A DNA stretch of 64,000 nt from Psychrobacter urativorans (GTDB lineage: Bacteria; Pseudomonadota; Gammaproteobacteria; Pseudomonadales; Moraxellaceae). Numbering within the stretch: the stretch's first letter is position 1; each line of letters starts with the position of its first letter. Shown here one piece after another: positions 1 through 8,572 of this stretch. Below the pieces are notes generated by a model that made no database searches, was not told the DNA's origin, and worked only from the letters and a program-made list of their open reading frames with translations. Both the position numbers and the translations under genes were made by a program. The DNA lies in NCBI RefSeq assembly GCF_001298525.1, contig NZ_CP012678.1, forward strand, positions 992,001-1,056,000. The letters run 5' to 3'.

Positions 1-8
1 CAGTTAAA

Positions 9-794
9 CTATTTACCGCCTAAGATGATAAAATTTTTGCCACAGTTATCTACAATATTATTACAGCTAGCAAACTGCCCACCTTCATAACAAACATGGA
101 CATCAGTCAAAATAGATTGGCGGCGCTTGCTGTCTTTTTGGCAGATTAAATCAATACTAGAAGGGCTCATGCCATTATTCAGTCGCGCCATTTGTCCAAC
201 AAAACGCGACTTAGAGACGGTATAGCTATTACCAGTATTGAGCTCATTTGGTAGTTTCAGTTGACCGGCATAGTTGATAATTTGACGGAAATAGCTACTC
301 GGCGTTAGCGGGCTACACGCGCCATAACGTTGCCACGCTTGGGTTCGGACAGCCGTATCTGGCATGATACGGTTAACGACTTTGAGCTGCAGCGGCGTCA
401 GGCGGGGATCACTACCCCGCCCGCAGCGCTCACCATAACCCAGCTCTAAGCCTGATACGGTTAAAGAATAGCCTTCAAGGCATTGACGCATGCGCGCGCG
501 CGAGGGCTGCAAGTTACATAATGCTGGCGTCATCTCAATCATGAGTACCTGCTGACCCAATTTTGCAGGACTTGCAGCCTGAGCAGGTAGCCATAAAAAT
601 CCTTGCAACACTAGTAAAACAACAGTATTAAACGCCAAGCGACGGTTATGATTAGGGCTATCAATATATTTATGATTGATTAACTGACCACTTGGTTTTT
701 TTGACAGTGTTAATGCTGACACATGGGATATCTGAACCGATAACCGATGTCTGAGTTGCGCACATAATAATGGCTTAAAATATTTTTTTATCAT
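9..794 (-). CDS. RNase T2 family protein lacking catalytic histidines
   Basis: The C-terminal two thirds resemble E. coli RNase I: a region ending VMP-like (NRIMP, 142-145), a YGAC segment at 157-160, a conserved YF at 168-169, LxCQ near 216-219 and a terminal NCGKxFxI at 250-256. The family active sites are changed: the HGLW motif reads SGLE (Ser114 in place of His) and the second motif (E..KHG) reads A-W-Q-R-Y-G, with Tyr157 in place of His. The frame is intact, so this looks like a maintained non-hydrolytic relative. A signal-peptide-like segment (about 51-73, ending AQA) implies export to the periplasm. The 50 residues before it are odd, and a TTG at 636-638 is a possible later start. The family call is good; the role is unknown. 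Confidence 0.7.
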   Translation of the reverse strand: MIKKYFKPLLCAQLRHRLSVQISHVSALTLSKKPSGQLINHKYIDSPNHNRRLAFNTVVLLVLQGFLWLPAQAASPAKLGQQVLMIEMTPALCNLQPSRARMRQCLEGYSLTVSGLELGYGERCGRGSDPRLTPLQLKVVNRIMPDTAVRTQAWQRYGACSPLTPSSYFRQIINYAGQLKLPNELNTGNSYTVSKSRFVGQMARLNNGMSPSSIDLICQKDSKRRQSILTDVHVCYEGGQFASCNNIVDNCGKNFIILGGK

Positions 795-1281
795 AAGTAA
801 CAGGACATTTTGCAGTTTTATAACAAGGACGACGGACTAAGAGTGTAGTAATAAAAACGCGTAACCTGAGTAGGTTACTTATAAAACAAGGTAATGATTT
901 AAAACAGAGTAGTAATTTAACTATTAGCTGAGGTGAAATATAACTTGAGAAAAGTTATTAATGCTCACATAGATCATGGTAGCAAGTCTGTTTTTTTAAT
1001 CTATAGCAAAATCGTAAGCTGAGCGTAAATAATACTGTACGTTGATTAAAGCAATAATCATATTAAAACGATTTAAGTGCTCTTATGTTTGGCTTTTCCT
1101 GAGTCTTAGCTCATTTACAAAGCGCTTTAAATAAGATAAAAAAATAAGCCCTCAGTCATCAATCACTAAGGGCTCATTTTTTATTATTCTAGCTTGAACC
1201 TATAATCGCTAACGACGATGATTTAATAGATACCGCCTTATAATAGATTTTACTACTTATAGCATCTATTCATAACCATCT
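795..1281. other. Intergenic stretch between the RNase T2-like gene and slt
   Basis: AT-rich, with no convincing gene on either strand. It holds the slt terminator (1146-1183) and presumably the promoter of the RNase T2-like gene, which has no strong Shine-Dalgarno sequence. Confidence 0.6.
1146..1183. terminator. Rho-independent terminator downstream of slt
   Basis: AGCCCT at 1147-1152 pairs with AGGGCT at 1169-1174. There is a T-rich run on the plus side and an A-rich run on the other, so it could work in both directions. It lies about 100 bases past the slt stop. Confidence 0.7.
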
Positions 1282-3438
1282 TTAATATGCTGCTGGAATT
1301 GTGCCCATCCGTTGGCTGATAGGTTGCGGGCGACCCAGTAAGCTACTGTAAATTGTGGCATTTTCCATCACATGCTTGACGTAATTGCGAGTTTCAGGAT
1401 AAGCAATCGATTCAACATACTGATCAGCGCTCAGTGAGCCATAGGTCGGCTGCCAACGCTTGGCTTTATTAGGACCAGCGTTATAACCAGCGGTTGCTAA
1501 TACGGGTTGACCATTCAGTTTCCCTAAGATGTCACTCATGTACCACGTGCCATAACGAATATTGGTATCGCCACTATTGGCGCGGCTCGCACTATAAGTT
1601 TCGCCTAAATTGCGGGCGATATATTTTGCGGTGTCAGGCATGATTTGCATGAGTCCACTGGCGCCAACATTAGAGCGCGCTGAGGTGACAAAGCGGCTTT
1701 CTTGACGCATGATGCCATACGCCCACGCGGGATCAATCCCTGCCGATTGGCTATAACGGACGACAGAGCTTTGATGCGGCATCGGATGCGACAATGCGAG
1801 GCTAGTCGCCATATCAGTATTGTCAGCCGCATATACAGCGCGATCGAGCCAGCCCATATCATGTGCTAGACGGGCGGCGGCGATGATTAGACTATCATCA
1901 CGATTATCACGCGCCTGCTTCACCGCCCAATTCCATTCGCGGTTGGCATCGGCACGGTTGGCATCAGCGTTATAGAGCGCAAAAGCACGCGCAAAATGTG
2001 GATTTTGCATGACGCGAACGCGATCTGAGCTACTTAGATTTGGTAAGTTGCTACCACCTAAACGATTGATATCAAGGCGCTGACCAACTTTATCTTGCGC
2101 CATTAAGCCATAATACTCGTTACTCTTCGCCAAATGCTGATACATTTTTTTAGCGGTATTACGCTTGTTGCCATCATTCGATTGCTCATAAGCACGCGCA
2201 AGCCAATACTGCCATTGTTTGGTTTTCTGAGTGTCTACATCCATGCGCGAGATGGCTTCAACGACATCATCCCAACGACTAAATCGAATCGCTGCTTTGG
2301 CGTATTCTTCGGCTTCTTCGGCATTAAAATCATCATCTAAGCTGTTACGAAACCAGTCAACCGCTTCAACATGAAAACCATCGTCAGTATTAAAGCCCAT
2401 ACGTTTTACCGCAAGAATTCGATAGGCATAACGGCGTGTGTCATCAGTTAATAACTTTTGAGCACGCTGATTGTCTTGCTTGATATCATATTCTACTTGC
2501 TGCGCGGCTTCGCGATAGGACTTATCAGCTATGCGTCCGATGGCGTAAAGATAAAGGTACTGATTGATTTGGCTGGCTGGTTGAGCACCAAAACGACTGA
2601 TAAAAGCATTGGGATTGAGCTGAATCTCACTTAATGACGCATACGCAATGGGCGTGCCAAGGCGTGTCGATAACGCCATAATGTCACCCGTATTACCCTT
2701 TCGCAGCATACGTTTTAGGCGGGCTGTCCGATCCTTATTGCTAATCAGTGGATTATTATTCATTTCGGTAGCGAGCTGGTCGCACAGCGCGGGCTGTTTT
2801 GCAGTATTCAGCCAAACCAGTGGCTTTTCTGCCAGCGCGCGCATGGTATCGCCGCCATGATTAAACCCAAGCGCAATGGCACAGCTTTCACTACGATCAG
2901 GATTAGTGACTAAGTTTGCCACTTGGCGCACCGAGGCATAGTCCCCTGACGCGGCTTTGGTTTCGGCAAAATCTGCCACCAGTTTCTCTGCCATCGCTGT
3001 CTTAGGATATTGACGGACGAACTGCGCTACTGCTGCTGAGCTTTGCGCATTTAAGTTTAAATTCATGCGCCAATAAGTCGGATACATGGCAAATAAGCCG
3101 CCACTCATCTGCTGCTCATAATTATATAGCGCATTCACATCACCGCGACTGGCGGCTTGCGCGGCAGCATTAAAGGAGTTAACGCTCGTGTCTTGGGAAT
3201 AACTACCTTGAGAGTAGTCGCCATAAAGTTCAGCACACGCCACCTGCGATAAGCCAAGCGCACTCATTGCGGCTGCCACACTAAAGGCGCTCAAACGTAG
3301 CGAGCGGCTTTGCACACGTACAAGACCCGTACGCTCAAACCATTTTTGATGTTGGCTTATACTTTTAGGCGTGCTATTAAAGCGGTCACGACTAGAATCA
3401 GAATGAGGATTGCGATTGGCAGCAGGCTGCTTTGTCAT
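1282..3438 (-). CDS. slt: Soluble lytic murein transglycosylase (Slt70 type)
   Basis: Cleaves the MurNAc-GlcNAc bond of peptidoglycan, forming 1,6-anhydroMurNAc, in the periplasm. The C-terminal SLT domain is clear: catalytic Glu580 in the sequence RQESRF, GLMQIMP at about 595-601 and AGYNAG at about 650-655. The long N-terminal part is helical and Ala-rich, as expected for the superhelical U domain. At 718 residues it is longer than E. coli Slt70 (about 645). A secretion signal lies at about 46-69 behind an unusually long 45-residue basic lead. The start has AGAGAG five bases upstream. It is transcribed alone, divergent from miaB. Confidence 0.93.
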   Translation of the reverse strand: MTKQPAANRNPHSDSSRDRFNSTPKSISQHQKWFERTGLVRVQSRSLRLSAFSVAAAMSALGLSQVACAELYGDYSQGSYSQDTSVNSFNAAAQAASRGDVNALYNYEQQMSGGLFAMYPTYWRMNLNLNAQSSAAVAQFVRQYPKTAMAEKLVADFAETKAASGDYASVRQVANLVTNPDRSESCAIALGFNHGGDTMRALAEKPLVWLNTAKQPALCDQLATEMNNNPLISNKDRTARLKRMLRKGNTGDIMALSTRLGTPIAYASLSEIQLNPNAFISRFGAQPASQINQYLYLYAIGRIADKSYREAAQQVEYDIKQDNQRAQKLLTDDTRRYAYRILAVKRMGFNTDDGFHVEAVDWFRNSLDDDFNAEEAEEYAKAAIRFSRWDDVVEAISRMDVDTQKTKQWQYWLARAYEQSNDGNKRNTAKKMYQHLAKSNEYYGLMAQDKVGQRLDINRLGGSNLPNLSSSDRVRVMQNPHFARAFALYNADANRADANREWNWAVKQARDNRDDSLIIAAARLAHDMGWLDRAVYAADNTDMATSLALSHPMPHQSSVVRYSQSAGIDPAWAYGIMRQESRFVTSARSNVGASGLMQIMPDTAKYIARNLGETYSASRANSGDTNIRYGTWYMSDILGKLNGQPVLATAGYNAGPNKAKRWQPTYGSLSADQYVESIAYPETRNYVKHVMENATIYSSLLGRPQPISQRMGTIPAAY

Positions 3439-3908
3439 ACTTACTCTCTTTATTATCTGAGGATTTATTTAATATCTGTTATTTTAGATAGCTATTATTT
3501 TTAAATGTCTGTTTTTTTATATACTTTTGAATAGCGGGCGTTTTAACGTTTGATGCCATGGACGTACTATGCCGCCCTCATTCTACTATATTCCTTTAAC
3601 TTGCAATCACTATCCTTACCATTTATCAATAAATAGGAGAGCGCGGCGTAACACAAAACGGATATAACCGACTATTTGGTTAAAAATTAACCATATCAAC
3701 GCCATAGATTCAGTCTAAATAGTCAATATTTTATAGAGCAGTATAGATGAGTTGTCGATAAGCATTTGATACTATTATAAATAATTTTTTATAATTATAC
3801 CCAATCATATACGGTTCCTTTTCACATTAGCCAATGATTATGATAAAATACGCCACCATTAATGGCCTATTGCCGCTATATTTTGTTTGTTAATCATGGA
3901 TTGTGCTT
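3439..3908. other. Divergent promoter region of slt and miaB
   Basis: About 460 AT-rich bases with no supported gene. It must carry promoters for both flanking genes. I see no well-matched -35/-10 pair or operator that I would assign firmly. Confidence 0.5.
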
Positions 3909-5387
3909 ATGAGTGTTTCTGTATTTAACCCACGCATCAATGACGCTGTGGACGCTGAGTCTACTGTCAATGCAATTGAAGCACAAGCCTCAGTGACAGC
4001 GCCTGCAAATAATATAGCGACAAAAAAAGTCTTTATCACCACCCAAGGCTGTCAGATGAATGTCTATGATTCTGACAAAATGCTGGACGTGCTGGGCGAC
4101 TCGCACGGCATGGAGGTGACGCATAATATTGATGAAGCCGATGTGCTGTTAATGAACACCTGCTCTATCCGCGAAAAAGCTCAAGAGAAAGTATTTTCAG
4201 AACTGGGTCGCTGGCGCAAATTGAAAGAAAAACGTCCTGATTTGGTCATTGGCGTTGGCGGTTGTGTGGCATCGCAAGAAGGCGATAATATCCAAAAACG
4301 TGCGCCTTATGTTGATATGGTGTTTGGTCCACAAACCTTGCACCGTTTGCCTGAGTTGTACGACCAATCTAACGAACAAAAAGACATCGCACCCAAAAAT
4401 CGGATTGGTACCATTGACGTATCCTTCCCAAGTATTGAAAAGTTTGATTTCTTACCAGAGCCGCGCGTTGAAGGTTATAAAGCCTTTGTTTCTATTATGG
4501 AAGGCTGCTCAAAATATTGCTCATTCTGCGTCGTCCCTTATACTCGTGGTGAAGAACTGTCTCGTCCGCTTGATGATGTGTTGGCTGAAATTGACAGCTT
4601 AGCGGCACAAGGTGTGCGTGAAATTAACTTACTCGGTCAAAACGTTAATGGCTATCGCGGCGAAAAAGATGATGGCAGTATTTGCCGTTTTGCTGAGCTA
4701 TTGCATTATGTCTCGCACGTCGATGGCGTGGAGCGCATTCGCTATACTACTAGCCATCCGCTAGAATTTACTGATGATATTATCGATGCCTATGCGCAAT
4801 TACCACAGTTAGTATCGCATCTACATCTACCCGTACAAAGTGGCTCAAATGCCATACTTGCCGCGATGAAACGTAACCATACCATTGATGTATATACCAC
4901 TCAAATTGATAAGCTAAAAGCGGTGCGACCCGATATTCATTTATCGAGCGATTTTATCATTGGCTTCCCTGGTGAGACCGATGCTGATTTTCAAGACACG
5001 TTAAACTTGGCAAAAGACTTAAACTTCGATCACTCTTATAGCTTTATCTATTCTAAACGTCCGGGGACACCGGCATCAGAGTTGCCTGACGATGTGAGCT
5101 TTGCGACTAAAAAAGCACGCTTGGCAGAATTCCAAAAAGTAATTATCGACTCAACACTACAAAAGTCGCATAATATGGTCGGCACTACCGCTCGCGTCTT
5201 GGTTGAGCAAGTTGCCAATCGCCATCCCGATTGCTTGATTGGTACGGCGGACAATACGCGCACCGTGATGTTCCCTTATGATGAAGACAAAATGGATGAG
5301 TTATTGGGTAAAATTGTGACCGTCCGTATCACCGATTTTGTCAGTCCACACATGGTCAAAGGTGAACTGGTAGACGTGTTGGCTTAA
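3909..5387 (+). CDS. miaB: tRNA-2-methylthio-N6-dimethylallyladenosine synthase MiaB
   Basis: Radical-SAM methylthiotransferase that converts i6A37 to ms2i6A37 in tRNAs reading UNN codons. All three domains are present. The N-terminal UPF0004 domain has the auxiliary-cluster cysteines (C48 in TQGCQMN, C85 in NTCSIR, C119 in GGCVA). The radical-SAM core has CxxxCxxC (C200, C204, C207), and the C-terminal TRAM domain ends VKGELVDV. The ATG at 3909 is preferred over an in-frame GTG two codons upstream. The first 40 residues are a poorly conserved extension. A strong terminator follows. Confidence 0.96.
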   Translation: MSVSVFNPRINDAVDAESTVNAIEAQASVTAPANNIATKKVFITTQGCQMNVYDSDKMLDVLGDSHGMEVTHNIDEADVLLMNTCSIREKAQEKVFSELGRWRKLKEKRPDLVIGVGGCVASQEGDNIQKRAPYVDMVFGPQTLHRLPELYDQSNEQKDIAPKNRIGTIDVSFPSIEKFDFLPEPRVEGYKAFVSIMEGCSKYCSFCVVPYTRGEELSRPLDDVLAEIDSLAAQGVREINLLGQNVNGYRGEKDDGSICRFAELLHYVSHVDGVERIRYTTSHPLEFTDDIIDAYAQLPQLVSHLHLPVQSGSNAILAAMKRNHTIDVYTTQIDKLKAVRPDIHLSSDFIIGFPGETDADFQDTLNLAKDLNFDHSYSFIYSKRPGTPASELPDDVSFATKKARLAEFQKVIIDSTLQKSHNMVGTTARVLVEQVANRHPDCLIGTADNTRTVMFPYDEDKMDELLGKIVTVRITDFVSPHMVKGELVDVLA

Positions 5388-5411
5388 TATTAAACTCAGC
5401 CATCTTGTAAT

Positions 5412-5452
5412 AAAAAAGCCGTTTACTATTTGAGATAGTAAACGGCTTTTTT
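5412..5452. terminator. Bidirectional terminator between miaB and the rtcB partner gene
   Basis: A perfect hairpin: AAAAAAGCCGTTTACTAT, a 5-base loop, then the complementary arm ending in six Ts. It serves both convergent genes. Confidence 0.93.
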
Positions 5453-5483
5453 GTGGACGAAGTTTCCTACGTTTACTTAATAC

Positions 5484-5714
5484 CTACTCTGCTAACCAAT
5501 CCGTTTTCCGCAACTGTTGCTTATTTTCACGGCGGTTTTTTTTACGTACGCTATCAATATCCTCTTTGTCGTGAATACCGCCTTTTTTTAATAGCGGATT
5601 TAATGCCAAATAATTGCGCGGTTTAACAGCGCCCAGTGAAAATGACTGCTTTTCTTGCTGCTCTAGGTGCCGTTCAATCTGTTTGGCTTGTTTTAAGGTG
5701 TCTTTTAAACTCAT
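5484..5714 (-). CDS. Small basic protein of unknown function, downstream of rtcB
   Basis: A 76-residue, highly charged, probably helical protein with no membrane segment or signal. The first 25 residues are predicted helix with many Lys, Gln and Glu; the C-terminal half is rich in Lys and Arg. It starts 38 bases after the rtcB stop on the same strand, with AGGT seven bases before its ATG, and ends at the shared terminator, so it is probably cotranscribed with rtcB. I do not recognise the family. The strong base composition and the operon position suggest an RNA-binding or RNA-related accessory, which is only an inference. Confidence 0.7.
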   Translation of the reverse strand: MSLKDTLKQAKQIERHLEQQEKQSFSLGAVKPRNYLALNPLLKKGGIHDKEDIDSVRKKNRRENKQQLRKTDWLAE

Positions 5715-5752
5715 TATTTTACCTATCTTAATTTTTTATTTAATCTGAAAAC

Positions 5753-6967
5753 TTAGCCTTTAATGCACATTACTTGCTTGAGCGTATGTACTACTTCTAC
5801 TAAGTCCGACTGATTTGCCATCACCTCATCAATGTCTTTATAGGCGCTAGGAATCTCGTCAAGTACGCTTTTATCTTTGCGGCACTCAACGCCTTCCGTT
5901 TGTGCTTTTAGCTCATCGATAGTGAATGAGCGCACCGCTTTACTGCGGCTCATGCGTCGACCAGCGCCATGCGAGCACGAGCAGAATGACTCATGATTAC
6001 CTAAACCGCGTACGATAAAAGACTTCGCGCCCATTGAACCGGGGATAATCCCTAGCTCGCCTTCATAAGCACTAATTGCGCCTTTACGGGTGACATAAAC
6101 CTGCTCGCCAAAATGCACTTCTTCATTGACGTAATTATGATGGCAGTTAATCGCCTCTTTGGTCAGCTGAAACCGTGGTAATCCTGATTGCGTCGATTGC
6201 AACGCATTGATGACCAAACGCATCATCTCGCGTCGGTTTTCCAAAGCATAGTCTTGCGCCCATTCGACTGCCTCGATGTAATCGGCAAAACTGTCCGAGC
6301 CTTCAGCAAAATAAGACAAGTCTTGATCCGGCACATGCCCAAAGCGTGATTGGCGCTCCTTTTTGGCGAGACTGATAAAGTAGCGACCGATACAATTGCC
6401 AATACCGCGACTGCCCGAATGTAGCATCACCCAGACATCCTGATTTTCATCCAAACATAGCTCGATAAAATGATTGCCACCGCCCAAGGTACCCAGCTGT
6501 TTTGCCCACGTCCGCTCAAAACCTCTGAGCATTTTTAGCAAACCCGGATGTTTATCCGTAATCGGTTGCAAGCGTTTATTAAGCGGATCTAAGGTCGACA
6601 TCTTAGCGCTGATTTGCTGATGCATATTGAAACCAACTGGCACTTGCTGCTCAATCGCAAGGCGCAATGACCTTAGATTATCGGGTAAGTCACTTGCCGT
6701 TAGCGATAAGCGCACCGCATTCATCCCGCAACCGATATCCACCCCCACCGCCACCGGAATAATCGCCGATTTGGTCGGAATCACGCTGCCTACTGTCGCA
6801 CCGATACCCACATGCACATCCGGCATGACCGCGATATGTGAGTGGATAAATTCTAATTTTGCCACATTACGCAGCTGATCCATCGCGCCTTGTTCCACAT
6901 CCGTGGTATAAATCTTGACGGGTACACCGTGGTGTCCACTATCATTTAAGATTAGTTGAATACTCAT
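5753..6967 (-). CDS. rtcB: RNA-splicing ligase RtcB
   Basis: GTP- and Mn-dependent ligase that joins RNA 2',3'-cyclic phosphate (or 3'-phosphate) ends to 5'-OH ends, for RNA repair or tRNA healing. Signature motifs are all present: DIGCGM (D77, C80), LGGGNHFIE (H166), HSGSRGIG (H183) and CSHGAGRR, whose His334 should be the guanylylated residue. It is 404 residues, typical of bacterial RtcB. No rtcA or RtcR regulator lies in the window. The next gene downstream is a small basic protein. Upstream is an unusual 720-base stretch with a candidate promoter, palindrome and leader ORF. Confidence 0.96.
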   Translation of the reverse strand: MSIQLILNDSGHHGVPVKIYTTDVEQGAMDQLRNVAKLEFIHSHIAVMPDVHVGIGATVGSVIPTKSAIIPVAVGVDIGCGMNAVRLSLTASDLPDNLRSLRLAIEQQVPVGFNMHQQISAKMSTLDPLNKRLQPITDKHPGLLKMLRGFERTWAKQLGTLGGGNHFIELCLDENQDVWVMLHSGSRGIGNCIGRYFISLAKKERQSRFGHVPDQDLSYFAEGSDSFADYIEAVEWAQDYALENRREMMRLVINALQSTQSGLPRFQLTKEAINCHHNYVNEEVHFGEQVYVTRKGAISAYEGELGIIPGSMGAKSFIVRGLGNHESFCSCSHGAGRRMSRSKAVRSFTIDELKAQTEGVECRKDKSVLDEIPSAYKDIDEVMANQSDLVEVVHTLKQVMCIKG

Positions 6968-7377
6968 GAATTAATTTTTCCATTTTTTCTATTTACAATT
7001 TTTTTAGTTATTTTGGTATTTTATTAATTAGCTTATTTATTAATTCATAGTCTTAATTATTTAAATTTAGGCAGCACTAATCCATCCTAATTAAATAGGA
7101 TTAAAAATTAAATCAATTAATAAATAAAAGGCAATAAAATACCGTTATCTTTATTAATTCCAAAAAACAGAATCTATAAAGACATAGTTATTTTATAAAG
7201 TATCGTTTAAAAAGATTGGAGGTGGAGTGATATACAGTGGTAACAAATATCGCAGAAAAATGCTATGCGCTATACAAACCCTATCAACACAATGCTGTCT
7301 GATAAATTCGTAAGTACAATGATTTTAGCAGTAATATCTAAGATAACGCAAAGGCAGTAGCGTAAAGCGAGTGATGC

Positions 7378-7464
7378 TTAGCCTAACCACAGCGAGGTTA
7401 TCATTACTGATTTTCTCTCAACACATTCCATCTTTAAAAACGTTTGGATATTTAGGTGTGACAT
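7378..7464 (-). CDS. Candidate 28-residue small protein or leader peptide
   Basis: An ATG-initiated ORF of 28 codons ending TAA, preceded by GGGAGGAG five bases upstream, one of the best ribosome-binding sites in the window. The predicted peptide begins MSHLNIQTF and ends SLWLG. It has one Cys and no clear signal or membrane segment. It lies 411 bases upstream of rtcB on the same strand, downstream of a promoter-like element and palindrome. It could be a leader peptide, a free small protein or chance; the ribosome site is the main support. Confidence 0.3.
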   Translation of the reverse strand: MSHLNIQTFLKMECVERKSVMITSLWLG

Positions 7465-7491
7465 TATGACTCCTCCCTCGGTTGTGGCTTA

Positions 7492-7508
7492 TTGTCAATG
7501 ATTGACAA
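7492..7508. promoter_or_regulatory. Perfect 17-base palindrome, operator-like
   Basis: TTGTCAAT, one central base, ATTGACAA. It lies 27 bases upstream of the 28-codon ORF and about 60 bases downstream of a promoter-like element. The perfect 8-base arms are typical of a dimeric helix-turn-helix repressor site. The cognate regulator is unknown. Confidence 0.4.
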
Positions 7509-7570
7509 CAGCAAATAAAACTGGATACGCTAAAAAATAAAGATTGTTAGGTATGATTGAATAATACAAT

Positions 7571-7601
7571 ATTATAGCAAACCTTTAAAATTAAATGTCA
7601 A
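7571..7601 (-). promoter_or_regulatory. Promoter-like element with a 19-base spacer
   Basis: On the minus strand TTGACA (7596-7601) and TATAAT (7571-7576) are both perfect sigma-70 hexamers, separated by 19 bases. The long spacer resembles promoters activated by MerR-type regulators. It points toward the small ORF and rtcB. Confidence 0.4.
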
Positions 7602-7687
7602 TTATTTTTTATAGTGAATATAAATTTCATCTATTAGAAATTAATAATTTATTTAAGTCATTTCCTTAAAAGATTAATAGTTATTAG

Positions 7688-8413
7688 TTAATGAATAAAA
7701 TGATTTCCCACTTCAATTAATAAAGCCAGTGCAATGATGACGAAGATTACGCCACAACCGCGATTCAACCATGCCAAACGCGCGCCAACATCCAACCAAC
7801 CTGATAGTTTTTTGCCACCGATGGTATAAATAATTTGCCAAATGGTCTCACTCAAAAATAACCCTATCGTCAATAGAATGTATTGTGGCCATAGTGGCGC
7901 ACTAAAATTGATGAATTTAGGGAAAAAAGCGGCAAAAAACAAAATCGCTTTTGGATTCGATAACGATACCCAAACGCCTGTTCGAAATAACGTTACATTA
8001 CTAGGAAAACTTTTGACCGCGGCACTCGATAGCGAGCGCGGTGCCGGGCTAATATGATGCCCATCAGCATAACTAGCAGCAACTTCCTCACCCATCGCAT
8101 TGGCATCATTCATTAGGCTGCTATTATTTGCCGCGTCACGCCATGCGCTGATACCTAAATAAAGTAAGTAAAGTCCACCAACTACCTTAATCAAGGTTAA
8201 TAACCAAGGTGACTGACGACTAATGACATCAAGTCCAAGCAGCGTCGATAGCAATAAAATAAATAGCCCAAGACTTAGCCCTGCCAGTGTCCATAGTGTA
8301 CGTTTCACGCCATAATTCAGCCCATACTGAAATGCTAATAGCATATTCGGACCCGGTGTCGCTGAGATAAAAAACGTACTGACAAAAAATATTGTAAACA
8401 GATGCAAAGACAT
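7688..8413 (-). CDS. LysE/RhtB family amino acid exporter
   Basis: An inner-membrane exporter with the family N-terminal signature ATPGPNMLLAF and further hydrophobic segments, including one with NPKAILFF. It is 241 residues, longer than usual (about 205-210), because of a roughly 35-residue hydrophilic insertion in the central loop after the third membrane segment. The ATG at 8413 is chosen over the TTG one codon upstream; TAGGGA lies seven bases before it. The substrate (lysine, arginine, homoserine, threonine or other) cannot be told from sequence. It is transcribed alone, after the argE terminator. Confidence 0.88.
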   Translation of the reverse strand: MSLHLFTIFFVSTFFISATPGPNMLLAFQYGLNYGVKRTLWTLAGLSLGLFILLLSTLLGLDVISRQSPWLLTLIKVVGGLYLLYLGISAWRDAANNSSLMNDANAMGEEVAASYADGHHISPAPRSLSSAAVKSFPSNVTLFRTGVWVSLSNPKAILFFAAFFPKFINFSAPLWPQYILLTIGLFLSETIWQIIYTIGGKKLSGWLDVGARLAWLNRGCGVIFVIIALALLIEVGNHFIH

Positions 8414-8477
8414 CAACCAATCCCTACTGTTTTATGTGACTGCTATTTACATTAAAAAATTAATGACTATAAAAAGT

Positions 8478-8505
8478 AAACACCGCCATAAGGACGGTGT
8501 TTTTT
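8478..8505 (-). terminator. Terminator downstream of argE
   Basis: AAACACCG and CGGTGTTT arms with an extra GG/CC pairing, followed by T-runs on both strands. It lies about 70 bases after the argE stop. Confidence 0.75.
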
Positions 8506-8572
8506 AACTATTTTAAACCATAGCCTGCTATAAAATAAACCTCTTATTCTTATTAAGGCAACTATAAAAATA

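Larger units (their letters stand above)
6968..7687. other. 720-base gene-poor region upstream of rtcB
   Basis: Very AT-rich near rtcB (6968-7200) and again at 7560-7690. The middle carries, read on the minus strand, a promoter-like pair (7571-7601), a perfect 17-base palindrome (7492-7508) and a 28-codon ORF behind a consensus Shine-Dalgarno (7378-7464). No larger gene, tRNA or mobile-element remnant is visible. Confidence 0.6.

Noticed and set aside
3903..3908. GTG start two codons before the miaB ATG
   Set aside because: The ATG is the common initiator and nothing in the ribosome site favours the GTG; the difference is two residues.
7227..7313. Plus-strand 28-codon GTG frame behind GGAGG in the rtcB upstream region
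   Set aside because: The ribosome site is too close to the start, the codon composition is poor, and it competes with the better-supported minus-strand frame.
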